Positions 49,599 to 58,094 of a DNA stretch of 64,000 nt are shown here, piece after piece. Every line of letters starts with the position of its first letter. Position 1 is the first letter of the stretch. The position numbers and the translations under genes are program-made. The notes under the pieces are model-generated. The model did no database searches. It was not told where the DNA came from and saw nothing but the letters and a program-made list of their open reading frames with translations. This stretch comes from Phytopseudomonas dryadis (lineage in GTDB: Bacteria; Pseudomonadota; Gammaproteobacteria; Pseudomonadales; Pseudomonadaceae): NCBI RefSeq assembly GCF_004327355.1, contig NZ_QJUM01000027.1:27473-91472 (forward strand), read 5' to 3'.

Positions 49599-49673
49599 AA
49601 GCTACAAGCTTCAAGCCGCAAGAAAGAGCCGAAGTATCCACCCCCACTTGCAGCTTGTGGCTTGCAGCTTGTC
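49599..49673. repeat. Intergenic inverted repeat of AAGCT(T/G)CAAG units
   Basis: The left half GCTACAAGCTTCAAGCCGCA and the right half CTTGCAGCTTGTGGCTTGCA are imperfect inverses made of CAAGCTGCAAGC-like units. Such units recur between genes in Pseudomonas. It lies between the MliC-like gene and fba and could act as a transcription terminator for the former. Confidence 0.6.
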
Positions 49674-49680
49674 ACTGCCT

Positions 49681-50010
49681 TCAGGGCGCCTTGCAGCCAC
49701 GTCCGATCAGATCGTCGTTGGCCGTACGGTAAATCAGTCCTTCCTCGCCCTTGGCATGAAAGGACAGACGCCCATCGCTGTATAAAGTGCCCGAACCCGA
49801 GGGTTCCAGGCTCAGCCGGTGGACGCTGTCGCTGCCGCCCAGACGCACATCCACCTGCTCGTGCGCGCTGTCGGCGAAACGCCACGACACTTCGGCCTGG
49901 CTGTCGCAGACCCAGCGCGTCCAGCCCTGGGTTTCGGCGTAATCTCCGGCGCAACCGGCGAACATGCCCAGCACGGCAAGCGCCGCGCCCATCCTGATTC
50001 TGTTCATCAT
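49681..50010 (-). CDS. MliC-like lipoprotein (putative C-type lysozyme inhibitor)
   Basis: The product is 109 residues with a lipoprotein signal ending GMFAGC. The mature part has the MliC/PliC pattern: WVCDSQAEVSWRF, then LEPSGSGTLYSDGRLSFHA and a closing GRGC. Family members in the periplasm or outer membrane bind host lysozyme. The start was set at the ATG with AAGGAAG six nt upstream. It is about 30 nt downstream of another small lipoprotein gene. Function is inferred from the fold pattern only; key binding residues were not checked. Confidence 0.7.
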   Translation of the reverse strand: MMNRIRMGAALAVLGMFAGCAGDYAETQGWTRWVCDSQAEVSWRFADSAHEQVDVRLGGSDSVHRLSLEPSGSGTLYSDGRLSFHAKGEEGLIYRTANDDLIGRGCKAP

Positions 50011-50039
50011 CGCCATCTTCCTTGTACGTCCTGCGGCGA

Positions 50040-50234
50040 TCAGCAGTTGCGCTCGCCGTCCATCGGGGTCGGGTCGCCACTGCTCTGCCCGTCGATACGC
50101 TGCTCTTCGCGCGTGGTCGGCAGATCGATCTCCGCGGGGCTGAACACTTCGCAGGCCCGCTCGCGGGCTGAACCGCCACCGGCACAACCACCCAGGGCGG
50201 CACATAAAGTCAACACAACGGCCACATCACGCAT
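50040..50234 (-). CDS. Small lipoprotein, function unknown
   Basis: The product is 64 residues. A signal peptide ends in the lipobox LGGC at residues 14-17, so the mature lipoprotein has about 48 residues. It is acidic and polar, with one further pair of cysteines (AC at 27-28 and the last residue). The ribosome site AAGGAG lies six nt before the ATG, which supports that this is a real gene. It is cotranscribed with the MliC-like gene. I do not recognise a family. Confidence 0.7.
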   Translation of the reverse strand: MRDVAVVLTLCAALGGCAGGGSARERACEVFSPAEIDLPTTREEQRIDGQSSGDPTPMDGERNC

Positions 50235-50297
50235 CGGTCACTCCTTGCTGGCTGATTTCCGTACAAGGGTAGTGACCGCCTGCGGCGGCCAAGGTTT

Positions 50298-50360
50298 AGC
50301 AGGCTGTTGAAAAACTACCTGCATTGCCGCTGCGTCGCCTACGTTTTTCAACGGCCTGTT
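50298..50360. repeat. Short GTTGAAAAAC inverted-repeat element, copy A
   Basis: Arms GCAGGCTGTTGAAAAAC (50299-50315) and GTTTTTCAACGGCCTGTT (50343-50360) are inverses with a GC-rich centre containing CTGCGTCGCC. The same family recurs at 60591-60685. It sits just after pgk and may also terminate transcription. Confidence 0.7.
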
Positions 50361-50372
50361 AGCCGTTCTGCC

Positions 50373-51557
50373 TTACTGGGCTTTGGCTGTACGCTGTTGC
50401 AGCACCTCGACTGCCGGCAACACCTTGCCTTCGACGAACTCGAGGAAGGCGCCGCCGCCGGTGGAAATATAGGAAATGCGCTCGGCCACGCCGTACTTGT
50501 CGATGGCCGCCAGGGTATCGCCACCACCGGCGATGGAGAACGCCGGGCTCTCGGCGATGGCCAGGGCCAGGGCCTTGGTGCCCTCGCCGAACTGATCGAA
50601 CTCGAATACGCCGACCGGGCCGTTCCACAGGATGGTCTTCGAGGCCTTGAGCAGCTCGGCGAACTGCGCCGCGGTCTGCGGGCCGATGTCGAGGATCATG
50701 TCGTCCTCGCCCACGTCGGCCACTGCCTTGACCGTGGCCGTGGCCGCTTCGGAGAACTCCTTGGCCACCACCACATCCACCGGCAGCGGCACGCTGACCT
50801 TGGCGGCGATGGCCTTGGCGGTGTCGACCAGGTCGGCTTCGTAGAGCGACTTGCCCACCGGGTAACCGGCAGCGGCGAGGAAGGTGTTGGCGATGCCGCC
50901 ACCGACGATCAGTTGATCGCAGATGCTGCTCAGGCTGTTGAGTACATCCAGCTTGGTCGACACCTTGGAGCCTGCGACGATCGCCGCCATCGGCTTGGCC
51001 GGTGCGCCCAGGGCCTTGCCCAGCGCATCCAGCTCGGCGGCCAGCAGCGGACCGGCGGCGGCGACCCTGGCGAACCTGGCCACGCCGTGGGTCGAGCCCT
51101 CGGCGCGGTGGGCGGTGCCGAAGGCGTCCATGACGAACACGTCGCAGAGGGCGGCGTATTGCTGGGCCAGCTCGTCGGCGTTCTTCTTCTCGCCCTTGTT
51201 GAAGCGTACGTTTTCGAACAGCACCAGGTCACCCGCTTTCAGCTCGACGCCTTTCAGGTAATCCTTGATCAGCGGTACGTCGCGGCCGAGGGCCTTGCTC
51301 AGGTAGTCGGCCACCGGCGCCAGGCTGTTCTCTTCGCTGAATTCGCCTTCGCTGGGACGGCCCAGGTGCGAGCAGACCATCACCGCAGCGCCCTTCTGCA
51401 GCGCCAGCTTGATGGTCGGCAGCGCGGCGAGGATGCGCGCATCGCTTTTCACCACACCGTCCTTGACCGGCACGTTGAGGTCTTCGCGAATCAGCACGCG
51501 TTTGCCTTGCAGGTCGAGGTCGGCCATTTTCGCGATGTTTACGGAAGCTGCAGTCAT
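50373..51557 (-). CDS. pgk: Phosphoglycerate kinase
   Basis: The product is 394 residues. It interconverts 1,3-bisphosphoglycerate plus ADP and 3-phosphoglycerate plus ATP in the cytoplasm. Signature stretches are the N-terminal RVLIREDLNVPVKDG, the substrate-binding CSHLGRPSEGEF, the hinge ILWNGPVGVFEFDQF and the nucleotide-binding SIAGGGDTLAAIDKYG. The ATG at 51557 has AAGGA eight nt upstream; a second in-frame ATG ten codons later (MADLDLQ) is close to the start in relatives. It lies immediately downstream of epd (4 nt between epd stop and this start), so translation is likely coupled. Confidence 0.96.
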   Translation of the reverse strand: MTAASVNIAKMADLDLQGKRVLIREDLNVPVKDGVVKSDARILAALPTIKLALQKGAAVMVCSHLGRPSEGEFSEENSLAPVADYLSKALGRDVPLIKDYLKGVELKAGDLVLFENVRFNKGEKKNADELAQQYAALCDVFVMDAFGTAHRAEGSTHGVARFARVAAAGPLLAAELDALGKALGAPAKPMAAIVAGSKVSTKLDVLNSLSSICDQLIVGGGIANTFLAAAGYPVGKSLYEADLVDTAKAIAAKVSVPLPVDVVVAKEFSEAATATVKAVADVGEDDMILDIGPQTAAQFAELLKASKTILWNGPVGVFEFDQFGEGTKALALAIAESPAFSIAGGGDTLAAIDKYGVAERISYISTGGGAFLEFVEGKVLPAVEVLQQRTAKAQ

Positions 51558-51561
51558 TGAG

Positions 51562-52629
51562 TCAGTCCTTGATGGGGGCTGGTGAAAGGGGAACGGCGGC
51601 ATCGAGAAAATGCACGGCCATGTCGAGCATGCGGTTGGCGAACCCCCATTCGTTGTCGAACCAGGCCAGCAGGTTGACCAGGCGTGGCCCGGACACCCGC
51701 GTCTGACTGCCGTCGACGATCGCCGAATGGGGATCATGATTGAAGTCGCAGCTGGCGTGCGGCAACTCGGTGTACGCCAGCAGACCTTGCAGCGGCCCCT
51801 GTTCGGAGGCCTGGCGCAAGATCCGGTTGACCTCCCCGGCACTGGTGTCGCGGGCGGTCTGCAAGGTGATATCCAGGCAGGACACGTTGACCGTCGGCAC
51901 CCGAATGGCTTTGGCCTGAATTCGTCCGGCAAGTTCCGGGAGCAGGCGTTCGATGCCCTTGGCCAGGCCGGTGGAGACCGGAATCACCGACTGGAAGGCC
52001 GAACGCGTACGGCGCAGGTCTTCGTCGTGATAGGCGTCGATCACCGGCTGATCGTTCATCGCCGAGTGAATGGTGGTGATGGAGACGTACTCCAGGCCGA
52101 TCGCCTCGTTGAGCAGCTTGAGCAACGGCACCCCGCAGTTGGTGGTGCAGGACGCGTTCGACACCAGCCGCTCGGCGCCGCTCAGGCAATGCTGGTTGAC
52201 GCCGTAGACCACGGTGGCGTCGACATCGCTCTCGCTGGCCATCGGCTGCGACAGCAACAGCCGTGGCACGCCGGCCCGCAGAAAGCGCCCGGCCTGGGCC
52301 CGGGTGGTGTACTGGCCGGAGCATTCGAGCAGCAGGTCGATGTCCAGGGCCGCCCAGTCGATGCCTTCCGGCTCGCGCTGGCGCAGCACGCGCACGCACT
52401 CGCCATTGACGTACAGGCAATCGCCGGCCACCTTCACCTCACCGGGAAAGCGCCCATGGGTCGAGTCGAAGCGGGTCAGGTACTCGATGCTGGCCTGATC
52501 GGCCAGGTCGTTGAGCGCGACGATCTCCAGGCGCGCCTCGCCGACGCGCTCGTGCAGGGCACGCAGCACGCAACGACCGATACGGCCGTAGCCGTTCAGG
52601 GCGACGCGATAGGGCAGGTTCTGGCGCAT
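51562..52629 (-). CDS. epd: Erythrose-4-phosphate dehydrogenase
   Basis: The product is 355 residues of the GAPDH superfamily. NAD-binding appears as NGYGRIGR (residues 12-19) and the catalytic cysteine as SNASCTTNC (C161) followed by GVPLLKLL. H-containing SITTIHSAMNDQP matches the second catalytic region. Relative order tktA-epd-pgk is typical of Epd (GapB) genes, so I prefer Epd over glyceraldehyde-3-phosphate dehydrogenase. Epd converts erythrose-4-phosphate to 4-phosphoerythronate for pyridoxal phosphate synthesis. The start at MRQNLPYRVA was chosen because the 12 extra upstream codons look noncoding. Confidence 0.9.
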   Translation of the reverse strand: MRQNLPYRVALNGYGRIGRCVLRALHERVGEARLEIVALNDLADQASIEYLTRFDSTHGRFPGEVKVAGDCLYVNGECVRVLRQREPEGIDWAALDIDLLLECSGQYTTRAQAGRFLRAGVPRLLLSQPMASESDVDATVVYGVNQHCLSGAERLVSNASCTTNCGVPLLKLLNEAIGLEYVSITTIHSAMNDQPVIDAYHDEDLRRTRSAFQSVIPVSTGLAKGIERLLPELAGRIQAKAIRVPTVNVSCLDITLQTARDTSAGEVNRILRQASEQGPLQGLLAYTELPHASCDFNHDPHSAIVDGSQTRVSGPRLVNLLAWFDNEWGFANRMLDMAVHFLDAAVPLSPAPIKD

Positions 52630-52663
52630 TCTGGCTCGTCTGTCGGCAAGTCGCTCGAAAGCC

Positions 52664-52722
52664 AAAGGCTGGAAGCTGGACGAAAAAGCGACTCGGCGCC
52701 TCTCGTTCAGCTTCCAGCCTTT
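52664..52722 (-). terminator. Inverted repeat between tktA and epd, probable terminator
   Basis: AAAGGCTGGAAGCTGGA (52664-52680) and TTCAGCTTCCAGCCTTT (52706-52722) pair almost perfectly. The element consists of GCTGGAAG-like units of a type often found between Pseudomonas genes. It lies 16 nt after the tktA stop on the transcribed strand. Confidence 0.55.
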
Positions 52723-52737
52723 AGCCTCCAGCGTCTT

Positions 52738-54735
52738 TCAGTTGTCCAGCAGTTCTTCGGCGGTGCCGACGACGTTGTCGACGGTGAAACCGAAGTGCTC
52801 GAACAGCTCGCCGGCCGGGGCCGACTCCCCATAGGTCTCCATGCCGATGACGCGGCCTTCGAGACCCACGTACTTGTACCAGAAGTCGGCATGGGCGGCT
52901 TCGATGGCGATCCGCGCGGTGACCTGCAGCGGCAGCACCGCCTGCTTGTAACCGGCGTCCTGCTGGTCGAAGACGTTGGTCGACGGCATCGACACCACAC
53001 GCACCTTGCGGCCCTGAGCGGTCAGCTGGTCGGCGGCCTGGATGGCCAGGCCGACTTCCGAACCGGTGGCGATCAGGATCAGTTCCGGCTCGCCGTCGCA
53101 GTCCTTGAGCACGTAGCCGCCACGAGCGATGGCGCCCTCGGTTTCGTGATCGCGCAGGTTATGCGGCAGGTTCTGGCGCGAGAAGATCAGCGCGCTCGGG
53201 CCGTCCTTGCGCTCCACCGCATACTTCCAGGCCACCGCCGCTTCGACGGTATCGGCCGGCCGCCAGGTGTCCAGGTTCGGCGTGGTGCGCAGGCTGGTCA
53301 GCTGCTCGACCGGCTGGTGGGTCGGGCCGTCCTCGCCGAGGCCGATGGAGTCGTGGGTGAACACGTAGAGCACGCGCAGCTTCATCAGCGCCGACATGCG
53401 CACCGCGTTGCGGGCGTACTCCATGAACATCAGGAAGGTGGCGCCGTAGGGGATCAGACCGCCGTGCAGGGCGATGCCGTTCATGATGGCACTCATGCCG
53501 AACTCGCGCACGCCGTAGTACATGTAGTTGCCCGAGGCATCCTCGGCCACCACCGGCTTGCAGCCCTTCCACAGGGTCAGGTTGGAACCGGCCAGGTCGG
53601 CGGAGCCGCCGAGCAGTTCCGGCAGCAGCGGGCCGAAGGCATTCAGGCAGTTCTGGCTGGCCTTGCGGCTGGCGATGGTTTCGCCCTTGTCGGCCACGGC
53701 GCGGATGAACTCGCTGGCCCTGGCGGAGAAATCGGCCGGCAGCTCGCCGGCCATGCGGCGGATGAACTCGTTGGCCAGCTCCGGGTAGGCGGCGGAATAG
53801 GCGGCGAAACGCTGGTCCCACTCGGCCTCGGCGGCCAGGCCGGCTTCCTTGGCGTCCCATTCGGCGTAGATCTCGGCCGGGATCTCGAACGGCCCATGGT
53901 TCCAGTTCAGCGCGGCGCGGGTCAGGGCGATTTCGTCCTGGCCCAGGGCGGCGCCATGGGACTCTTCCTTGCCCTGCTTGTTCGGCGAACCGAAACCGAT
54001 GATGGTCTTGCAACAGATCAGGGTCGGCTGCTCGCTCTTGCGCGCGGTATCGATGGCCATCTTGATTTCGTCGGCATCGTGGCCGTCGACGTTGCGGATC
54101 ACCTGCCAGCCGTAGGCTTCGAAGCGTGCCGGAGTATCGTCGGTGAACCAGCCGTGCACTTCGCCATCGATGGAGATGCCGTTGTCGTCATAGAAAGCAA
54201 TCAGCTTGCCCAGGCCCAGGGTGCCGGCCAGCGAGCAGACTTCGTGGCTGATGCCTTCCATCATGCAGCCGTCGCCCAGGAAAGCGTAGGTGTAGTGATC
54301 GACGATGTTGTGACCGTCGCGGTTGAACTGCGCCGCCATGATTTTTTCCGCCAGGGCGAAGCCCACGGCGTTGGCGATGCCCTGGCCGAGCGGACCGGTG
54401 GTGGTCTCCACGCCCGGCGCGTAGCCGTACTCCGGGTGGCCCGGGGTCTTGCTGTGCAACTGGCGGAAATTCTTCAGGTCATCGATGGACAGGTCGTAGC
54501 CGGTCAGGTGCAGCAGCGAATAGATCAGCATCGAGCCGTGACCGTTGGACAGCACGAAGCGGTCGCGGTCGGCAAACCTGGGGTTGGCCGGGTTGTGCTT
54601 GAGGTAGTCGCGCCACAGCACTTCAGCGATGTCCGCCATGCCCATGGGGGCACCGGGATGGCCGCTGTTGGCTTTCTGCACGGCATCCATGCTCAGGGCA
54701 CGGATGGCATTGGCACGCTCACGACGGCTGGGCAT
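52738..54735 (-). CDS. tktA: Transketolase
   Basis: The product is 665 residues, the usual bacterial length. It moves two-carbon units between sugar phosphates in the pentose phosphate pathway using thiamine diphosphate. The cofactor site shows as GDGCMMEGISHEVCSLAG (about residues 155-172). Other signatures are the N-terminal AVQKANSGHPGAPMGMADIA, the GPLGQGIANAVGFALAEK loop and the pyrimidine-side DSIGLGEDGPTHQPVEQL. The start ATG has AGGAG eight nt upstream. A longer frame that reaches 55416 runs into the transporter gene and is not used. The upstream intergenic region (54,736-54,845) shows nothing further. Confidence 0.97.
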   Translation of the reverse strand: MPSRRERANAIRALSMDAVQKANSGHPGAPMGMADIAEVLWRDYLKHNPANPRFADRDRFVLSNGHGSMLIYSLLHLTGYDLSIDDLKNFRQLHSKTPGHPEYGYAPGVETTTGPLGQGIANAVGFALAEKIMAAQFNRDGHNIVDHYTYAFLGDGCMMEGISHEVCSLAGTLGLGKLIAFYDDNGISIDGEVHGWFTDDTPARFEAYGWQVIRNVDGHDADEIKMAIDTARKSEQPTLICCKTIIGFGSPNKQGKEESHGAALGQDEIALTRAALNWNHGPFEIPAEIYAEWDAKEAGLAAEAEWDQRFAAYSAAYPELANEFIRRMAGELPADFSARASEFIRAVADKGETIASRKASQNCLNAFGPLLPELLGGSADLAGSNLTLWKGCKPVVAEDASGNYMYYGVREFGMSAIMNGIALHGGLIPYGATFLMFMEYARNAVRMSALMKLRVLYVFTHDSIGLGEDGPTHQPVEQLTSLRTTPNLDTWRPADTVEAAVAWKYAVERKDGPSALIFSRQNLPHNLRDHETEGAIARGGYVLKDCDGEPELILIATGSEVGLAIQAADQLTAQGRKVRVVSMPSTNVFDQQDAGYKQAVLPLQVTARIAIEAAHADFWYKYVGLEGRVIGMETYGESAPAGELFEHFGFTVDNVVGTAEELLDN

Positions 54736-54845
54736 CGCTGAATCTCCTGCGGGTGGCTGCCATAGGCAGCAGGGTCGAAAAAGGCGATCATTTTCGCCCA
54801 GCGAGCCCCGCGGGGGCAATGACAGATGGTCGTTAGCCGAGCGAT

Positions 54846-56000
54846 TCAGGCGGTTTTCCCTGAGAAAACCCCGCTGGCAGGAGAATCCGGCCCCAGCAGA
54901 CAGGGCGCACGGAACAACTCGCCGTGCCATACCCCCAACAGCGTGCGCCGCGCCACCAGCAGCCAGACCACCAGCAACTGCGCGGCCAGCCCCAGGCCAA
55001 TGACCGTGAACAGCCCCAGACCGGTCAGTTGGGCCAGCTCGAAGGTGGCCAGGGTGAACACCCCGAGGGGGAAGATGAATCCCCACCAGCCGAGATTGAA
55101 CGCCATGTTGCCGCGCAGGTAATGACGGGTGAACAAGGTGGCGATCACCAGCCACCAGAGCCCGGCGCCCCAGAGCGCCAGCCCGCCGATCAGGCCGACA
55201 TCGCGCGCCAGCTCGGCGGCGCCCTGCAGGCTGCTGCCGGCGAATGCCGCCGGCGCGTCGCGGCCCATGCTCAGCAGGCCCAGGCAGCCGGTGGCCAGCG
55301 GGCCGAGCGGCAACCAGCTGGTGGCGGCGAAATCGGTATCCGGCAATTTGTGCAGCGCCAGGCGCAACAGCACCAGGGTGATCAGGGAAAACGCCAGGCT
55401 CAGGGACATGCCCCACAGCAGGAACCCCACCACCAGCACCGGCTGCGCCGCCTCCGCCGGCAGGTGAATGGCCAGCGAACCGGCGCTACCGGCCGCCACT
55501 TCCGGGGCAACGATGGGCAGCAGCCAGACCGCCGTGAGCTTTTCCAGGGCATGGCTCTGGCGGGTGAACATCAGATAGGGCACCCCCATCGCCACCAACA
55601 GCGCCAGCCCGGCATCCAGCCACCACAAGCCATGGGCCAGGCCATACACGGCGCTGCCCCAGCGTGGCGCGCCGAACAGCAGCAGGCCATTGATCAGTAT
55701 GGCCAGGCTCATGGGGATGGCGCCGAGGAACATCGACTGCACGGGATGCCGCAGCATCGGCTCGATGGAATCGCGAAAGCCCAGCAGGCGAGCCAGGAAC
55801 ATCAATCCGAAGAGCCCGAAAAGGGCCACGGCGAGCAGCCACAAGCCTTCGCCCAGCCGCCATTGCCCGGGGAAAGCGTACGGCAGGTGCGCCACCACCA
55901 GCGCCAGCACCCCGGTGCCCATCGGCACGCTGAACCAGCTGGGCGTGAAGTGACGGATGAACGCCCGGGGTTCGGGCAGGCGGGTGAAGGGGCGCGGCAT
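54846..56000 (-). CDS. TDT-family (TehA/SLAC1-like) membrane transporter
   Basis: The product is 384 residues (392 from an alternative ATG at 56024). About ten hydrophobic segments alternate with short loops, starting with WFSVPMGTGVLALVVAHL, and the last lies near ARRTLLGVWHG. The opening motif SVPMGTGVLA and the segment GWWGFIFPLGVFTLATFELA match the tellurite-resistance/dicarboxylate transporter family, whose members also include anion and sulfite channels. I chose the ATG at 56000 since GGAAG lies seven nt ahead. The gene is divergent from a LysR regulator that probably controls it. Substrate is unknown; sulfite or a small organic anion is plausible. Confidence 0.85.
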   Translation of the reverse strand: MPRPFTRLPEPRAFIRHFTPSWFSVPMGTGVLALVVAHLPYAFPGQWRLGEGLWLLAVALFGLFGLMFLARLLGFRDSIEPMLRHPVQSMFLGAIPMSLAILINGLLLFGAPRWGSAVYGLAHGLWWLDAGLALLVAMGVPYLMFTRQSHALEKLTAVWLLPIVAPEVAAGSAGSLAIHLPAEAAQPVLVVGFLLWGMSLSLAFSLITLVLLRLALHKLPDTDFAATSWLPLGPLATGCLGLLSMGRDAPAAFAGSSLQGAAELARDVGLIGGLALWGAGLWWLVIATLFTRHYLRGNMAFNLGWWGFIFPLGVFTLATFELAQLTGLGLFTVIGLGLAAQLLVVWLLVARRTLLGVWHGELFRAPCLLGPDSPASGVFSGKTA

Positions 56001-56059
56001 GGGTCGGCTTCCATGAAAAGACATGGGCGCAGCCTAAGCAACGGCTTGCCATATTAAAA

Positions 56060-56085
56060 ATACATATTCAGCATGCGATACATAT
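56060..56085. promoter_or_regulatory. Direct repeat in the divergent transporter/LysR promoter region
   Basis: ATACATAT occurs twice (56060-56067 and 56078-56085), 18 nt apart, within the short AT-rich intergenic region. LysR regulators bind dyad or repeat sites in such regions. No T-N11-A site was confirmed. Confidence 0.35.
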
Positions 56086-56108
56086 CCTGCATGCATGGCA
56101 AGGCTGCA

Positions 56109-56990
56109 ATGAACCTGCACCACCTGAAAATCTTCCTCGGCGTCGCCGAGGCTGGCAGCATCAGCGCCGGCGCCGAACGCCTGCATATCAGCCAGCCGGC
56201 GGTGACCCGGGAGATCCGTGACCTGGAAGCCAGCATCGGCCTGCCGCTGTTCGACCGGCACCCGCGCGGCGTGGCGCTGACCGAGAGCGGCGCACGGCTG
56301 CTGCAGTACGCGCGGCGCATCTTTGCCCTGGAGCAGGCGGCCGAGCGCGATCTGCGCGGCTTTGCCAGCCTGCACCTGGGCGAACTGGCGCTGGGCGCCA
56401 GCGCCACCCTGGGCGCCTACCTGCTACCGGCGCTGCTCGATCGGTTCCGCGGCCTGCACCCGCGGATCGTGGTCAGCCTGGAGGTCAGCAACACCCTGGA
56501 GGTGACCCGCCAACTGGACGACGGGCGCATCAGCCTGGGCTTCGTCGAAGGCGAGTTCGAGCGCGGCGACTATGCCCACCGCCTGCTCGCCCGCGACGCC
56601 CTGCTGCCGGTCGCCGGTCCCGCTCATCCGCTGGCGGCGCTCACCGGACTGAGCGTACACGACCTGCAACGCCACGACCTGTACCTGCGCGAACAGGGCT
56701 CCGGCGCCCGTGCCAGCATCGAGCAGGCCTACCAGATACTGGGCCTGGAACCCCGTGCGCGCATGACCATCGGCAGCACCGAAGCGCTCAAGCGCCTGAT
56801 CGCCAACGGCTCCGGCATCGCCTGGCTGTCGCAGCGCGTAGTCGAAACCGAGTTGAACGCCGGGCAACTGGTACGCCTGGACGTAGGCGACCTGCGCATC
56901 GAGCGCGATCTGTACATGCTCTGGCGCCACGACGGCAGCCTCAGCCCGGCCCCCGCCGCCTTTGTCGAACTGGTGGCGCAGGCACTCTGA
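56109..56990 (+). CDS. LysR-family transcriptional regulator
   Basis: The product is 293 residues. The N-terminal winged helix-turn-helix is clear: LHHLKIFLGVAEAGSISAGA followed by ERLHISQPAVTREIRDLE. The effector-binding domain of about 200 residues follows, with LGASATLGAYLLPALLDRF and the terminal DLYMLWRHD. The start at 56109 has AAGG five nt upstream and fits the usual MNLHHLKIF beginning; an upstream ATG at 56073 lacks a ribosome site. It is divergent from the TDT transporter and likely regulates it. In related regulators with such neighbours the effector is often sulfate, sulfite or cysteine linked, but nothing here proves that. Confidence 0.9.
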   Translation: MNLHHLKIFLGVAEAGSISAGAERLHISQPAVTREIRDLEASIGLPLFDRHPRGVALTESGARLLQYARRIFALEQAAERDLRGFASLHLGELALGASATLGAYLLPALLDRFRGLHPRIVVSLEVSNTLEVTRQLDDGRISLGFVEGEFERGDYAHRLLARDALLPVAGPAHPLAALTGLSVHDLQRHDLYLREQGSGARASIEQAYQILGLEPRARMTIGSTEALKRLIANGSGIAWLSQRVVETELNAGQLVRLDVGDLRIERDLYMLWRHDGSLSPAPAAFVELVAQAL

Positions 56991-56993
56991 CAG

Positions 56994-57019
56994 CCAATAT
57001 CAAAACTTTTTGATATTGG
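56994..57019. promoter_or_regulatory. 26-bp perfect palindrome, candidate operator of the ArsR/methyltransferase regulator
   Basis: CCAATATCAAAA and TTTTGATATTGG are exact 12-bp inverse arms around a CT centre. It lies 40 nt upstream of the regulator's ATG and just after the lysR stop. Palindromes of this ATATCA...TGATAT sort fit ArsR-family dimer sites, and I recall a similar motif for SahR, which controls S-adenosylmethionine recycling. It is unlikely to be a terminator: the arms are AT-rich. Confidence 0.65.
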
Positions 57020-57059
57020 CCTTGCTGGATGAAAAATGACCGACTAGACTGCGCGCCTT

Positions 57060-58082
57060 ATGACCCTGCGCGCGCCCCAGCTCGACTTCGAGCCCACCGA
57101 GGTTCTCACCGCCCTGTGCAAGGCCGCGGGCGATCCGCTGCGCCTGAACGTGCTGCGCGCCTTGAGCAACGACTCCTTCGGCGTGCTGGAACTGGCGCAG
57201 ATCTTCGCCATCGGCCAGTCGGGCATGAGCCACCACCTGAAAGTGCTGGCCCAGGCCGGCCTGGTGGCGACGCGCCGCGAAGGCAATGCGGTTTTCTACC
57301 GCCGCGCCCTGGCCCATGCCGATACCCTCGGCGGCGCCCTGCACGGTGCCCTGCTCCAGGAAGTCGACGGCCTTGGCCTGCCAGGCGCCGTGCGCGAACG
57401 CATCGCCCAGGTTCACCAGCAGCGCGCCGCCGCCAGCCGCGACTTCTTCGCCCGCAGCGCCGAACGCTTTCAGGCCCAGCAGGACCTGATCGCCGGCCTG
57501 CCGCAATACCGCGACAGCGTGCTGACGCTGCTCGACTCGCTGGACCTGGGCAGCCGCGCCAGCGCCCTGGAGATCGGCCCCGGCGACGGCGGTTTTCTGC
57601 CCGAGCTGGCGCGCCGCTTCGAGCAGGTCACGGCGCTGGACAACAGCCCGGCCATGCTCGAACTGGCGCGCACGCGCTGCGAGCGGGAAGGCCTGGACAA
57701 CGTACGCCTGCTGCTGGCCGACGCCCTGCTCGACGACTACCCACGCGCCGACTGCGTGATACTGAACATGGTCCTGCACCATTTCGCCGCCCCGGCGCAG
57801 GCCCTGCGCAAACTCGCCGCACAGCTCAACCCGGGCGGCAGCCTGCTGATCACCGAACTGTGCAGCCATGACCAGAGCTGGGCCCGCGACACCTGCGGCG
57901 ATCTCTGGCTAGGCTTCGAACAGGACGACCTGGCCCACTGGGGCGTGGCCGCCGGCCTGACCCCGGGCGAAAGCCTGTACGTCGGCCTGCGCAACGGCTT
58001 CCAGATCCAGGTGCGGCACTTCCAGCGCATTGCCACTCCCCTACCAGCGGCCCGCGGGCCCTCACCCACCGGTATGAAATAG
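57060..58082 (+). CDS. ArsR-family regulator fused to a SAM-dependent methyltransferase domain (SahR-like)
   Basis: The product is 340 residues. The N-terminal 90 residues form a winged helix-turn-helix of the ArsR type: LCKAAGDPLRLNVLRALS, then IGQSGMSHHLKVLAQAGLVA. The rest is a class I methyltransferase fold with the SAM-binding loop LEIGPGDGGFLPELA (about 162-176) and motif NMVLHHFAAPAQALR. P. aeruginosa has the same gene before metK (PA0547). The SAM-binding domain may sense SAM or S-adenosylhomocysteine; such regulators (SahR) control the methyl cycle. metK starts only 12 nt after its stop, so the two are cotranscribed and the regulator probably controls its own operon through the palindrome upstream. 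Confidence 0.9.
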   Translation: MTLRAPQLDFEPTEVLTALCKAAGDPLRLNVLRALSNDSFGVLELAQIFAIGQSGMSHHLKVLAQAGLVATRREGNAVFYRRALAHADTLGGALHGALLQEVDGLGLPGAVRERIAQVHQQRAAASRDFFARSAERFQAQQDLIAGLPQYRDSVLTLLDSLDLGSRASALEIGPGDGGFLPELARRFEQVTALDNSPAMLELARTRCEREGLDNVRLLLADALLDDYPRADCVILNMVLHHFAAPAQALRKLAAQLNPGGSLLITELCSHDQSWARDTCGDLWLGFEQDDLAHWGVAAGLTPGESLYVGLRNGFQIQVRHFQRIATPLPAARGPSPTGMK

Positions 58083-58094
58083 GACAACCGATAG

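Noticed and set aside
51558..51932. Upstream extension of the pgk frame into epd
   Set aside because: It overlaps epd in another frame; the Pgk start with a ribosome site is at 51557.
54736..55416. Upstream extension of the tktA frame
   Set aside because: It runs through intergenic DNA and the transporter gene in another frame; TktA begins at 54735 with AGGAG upstream.
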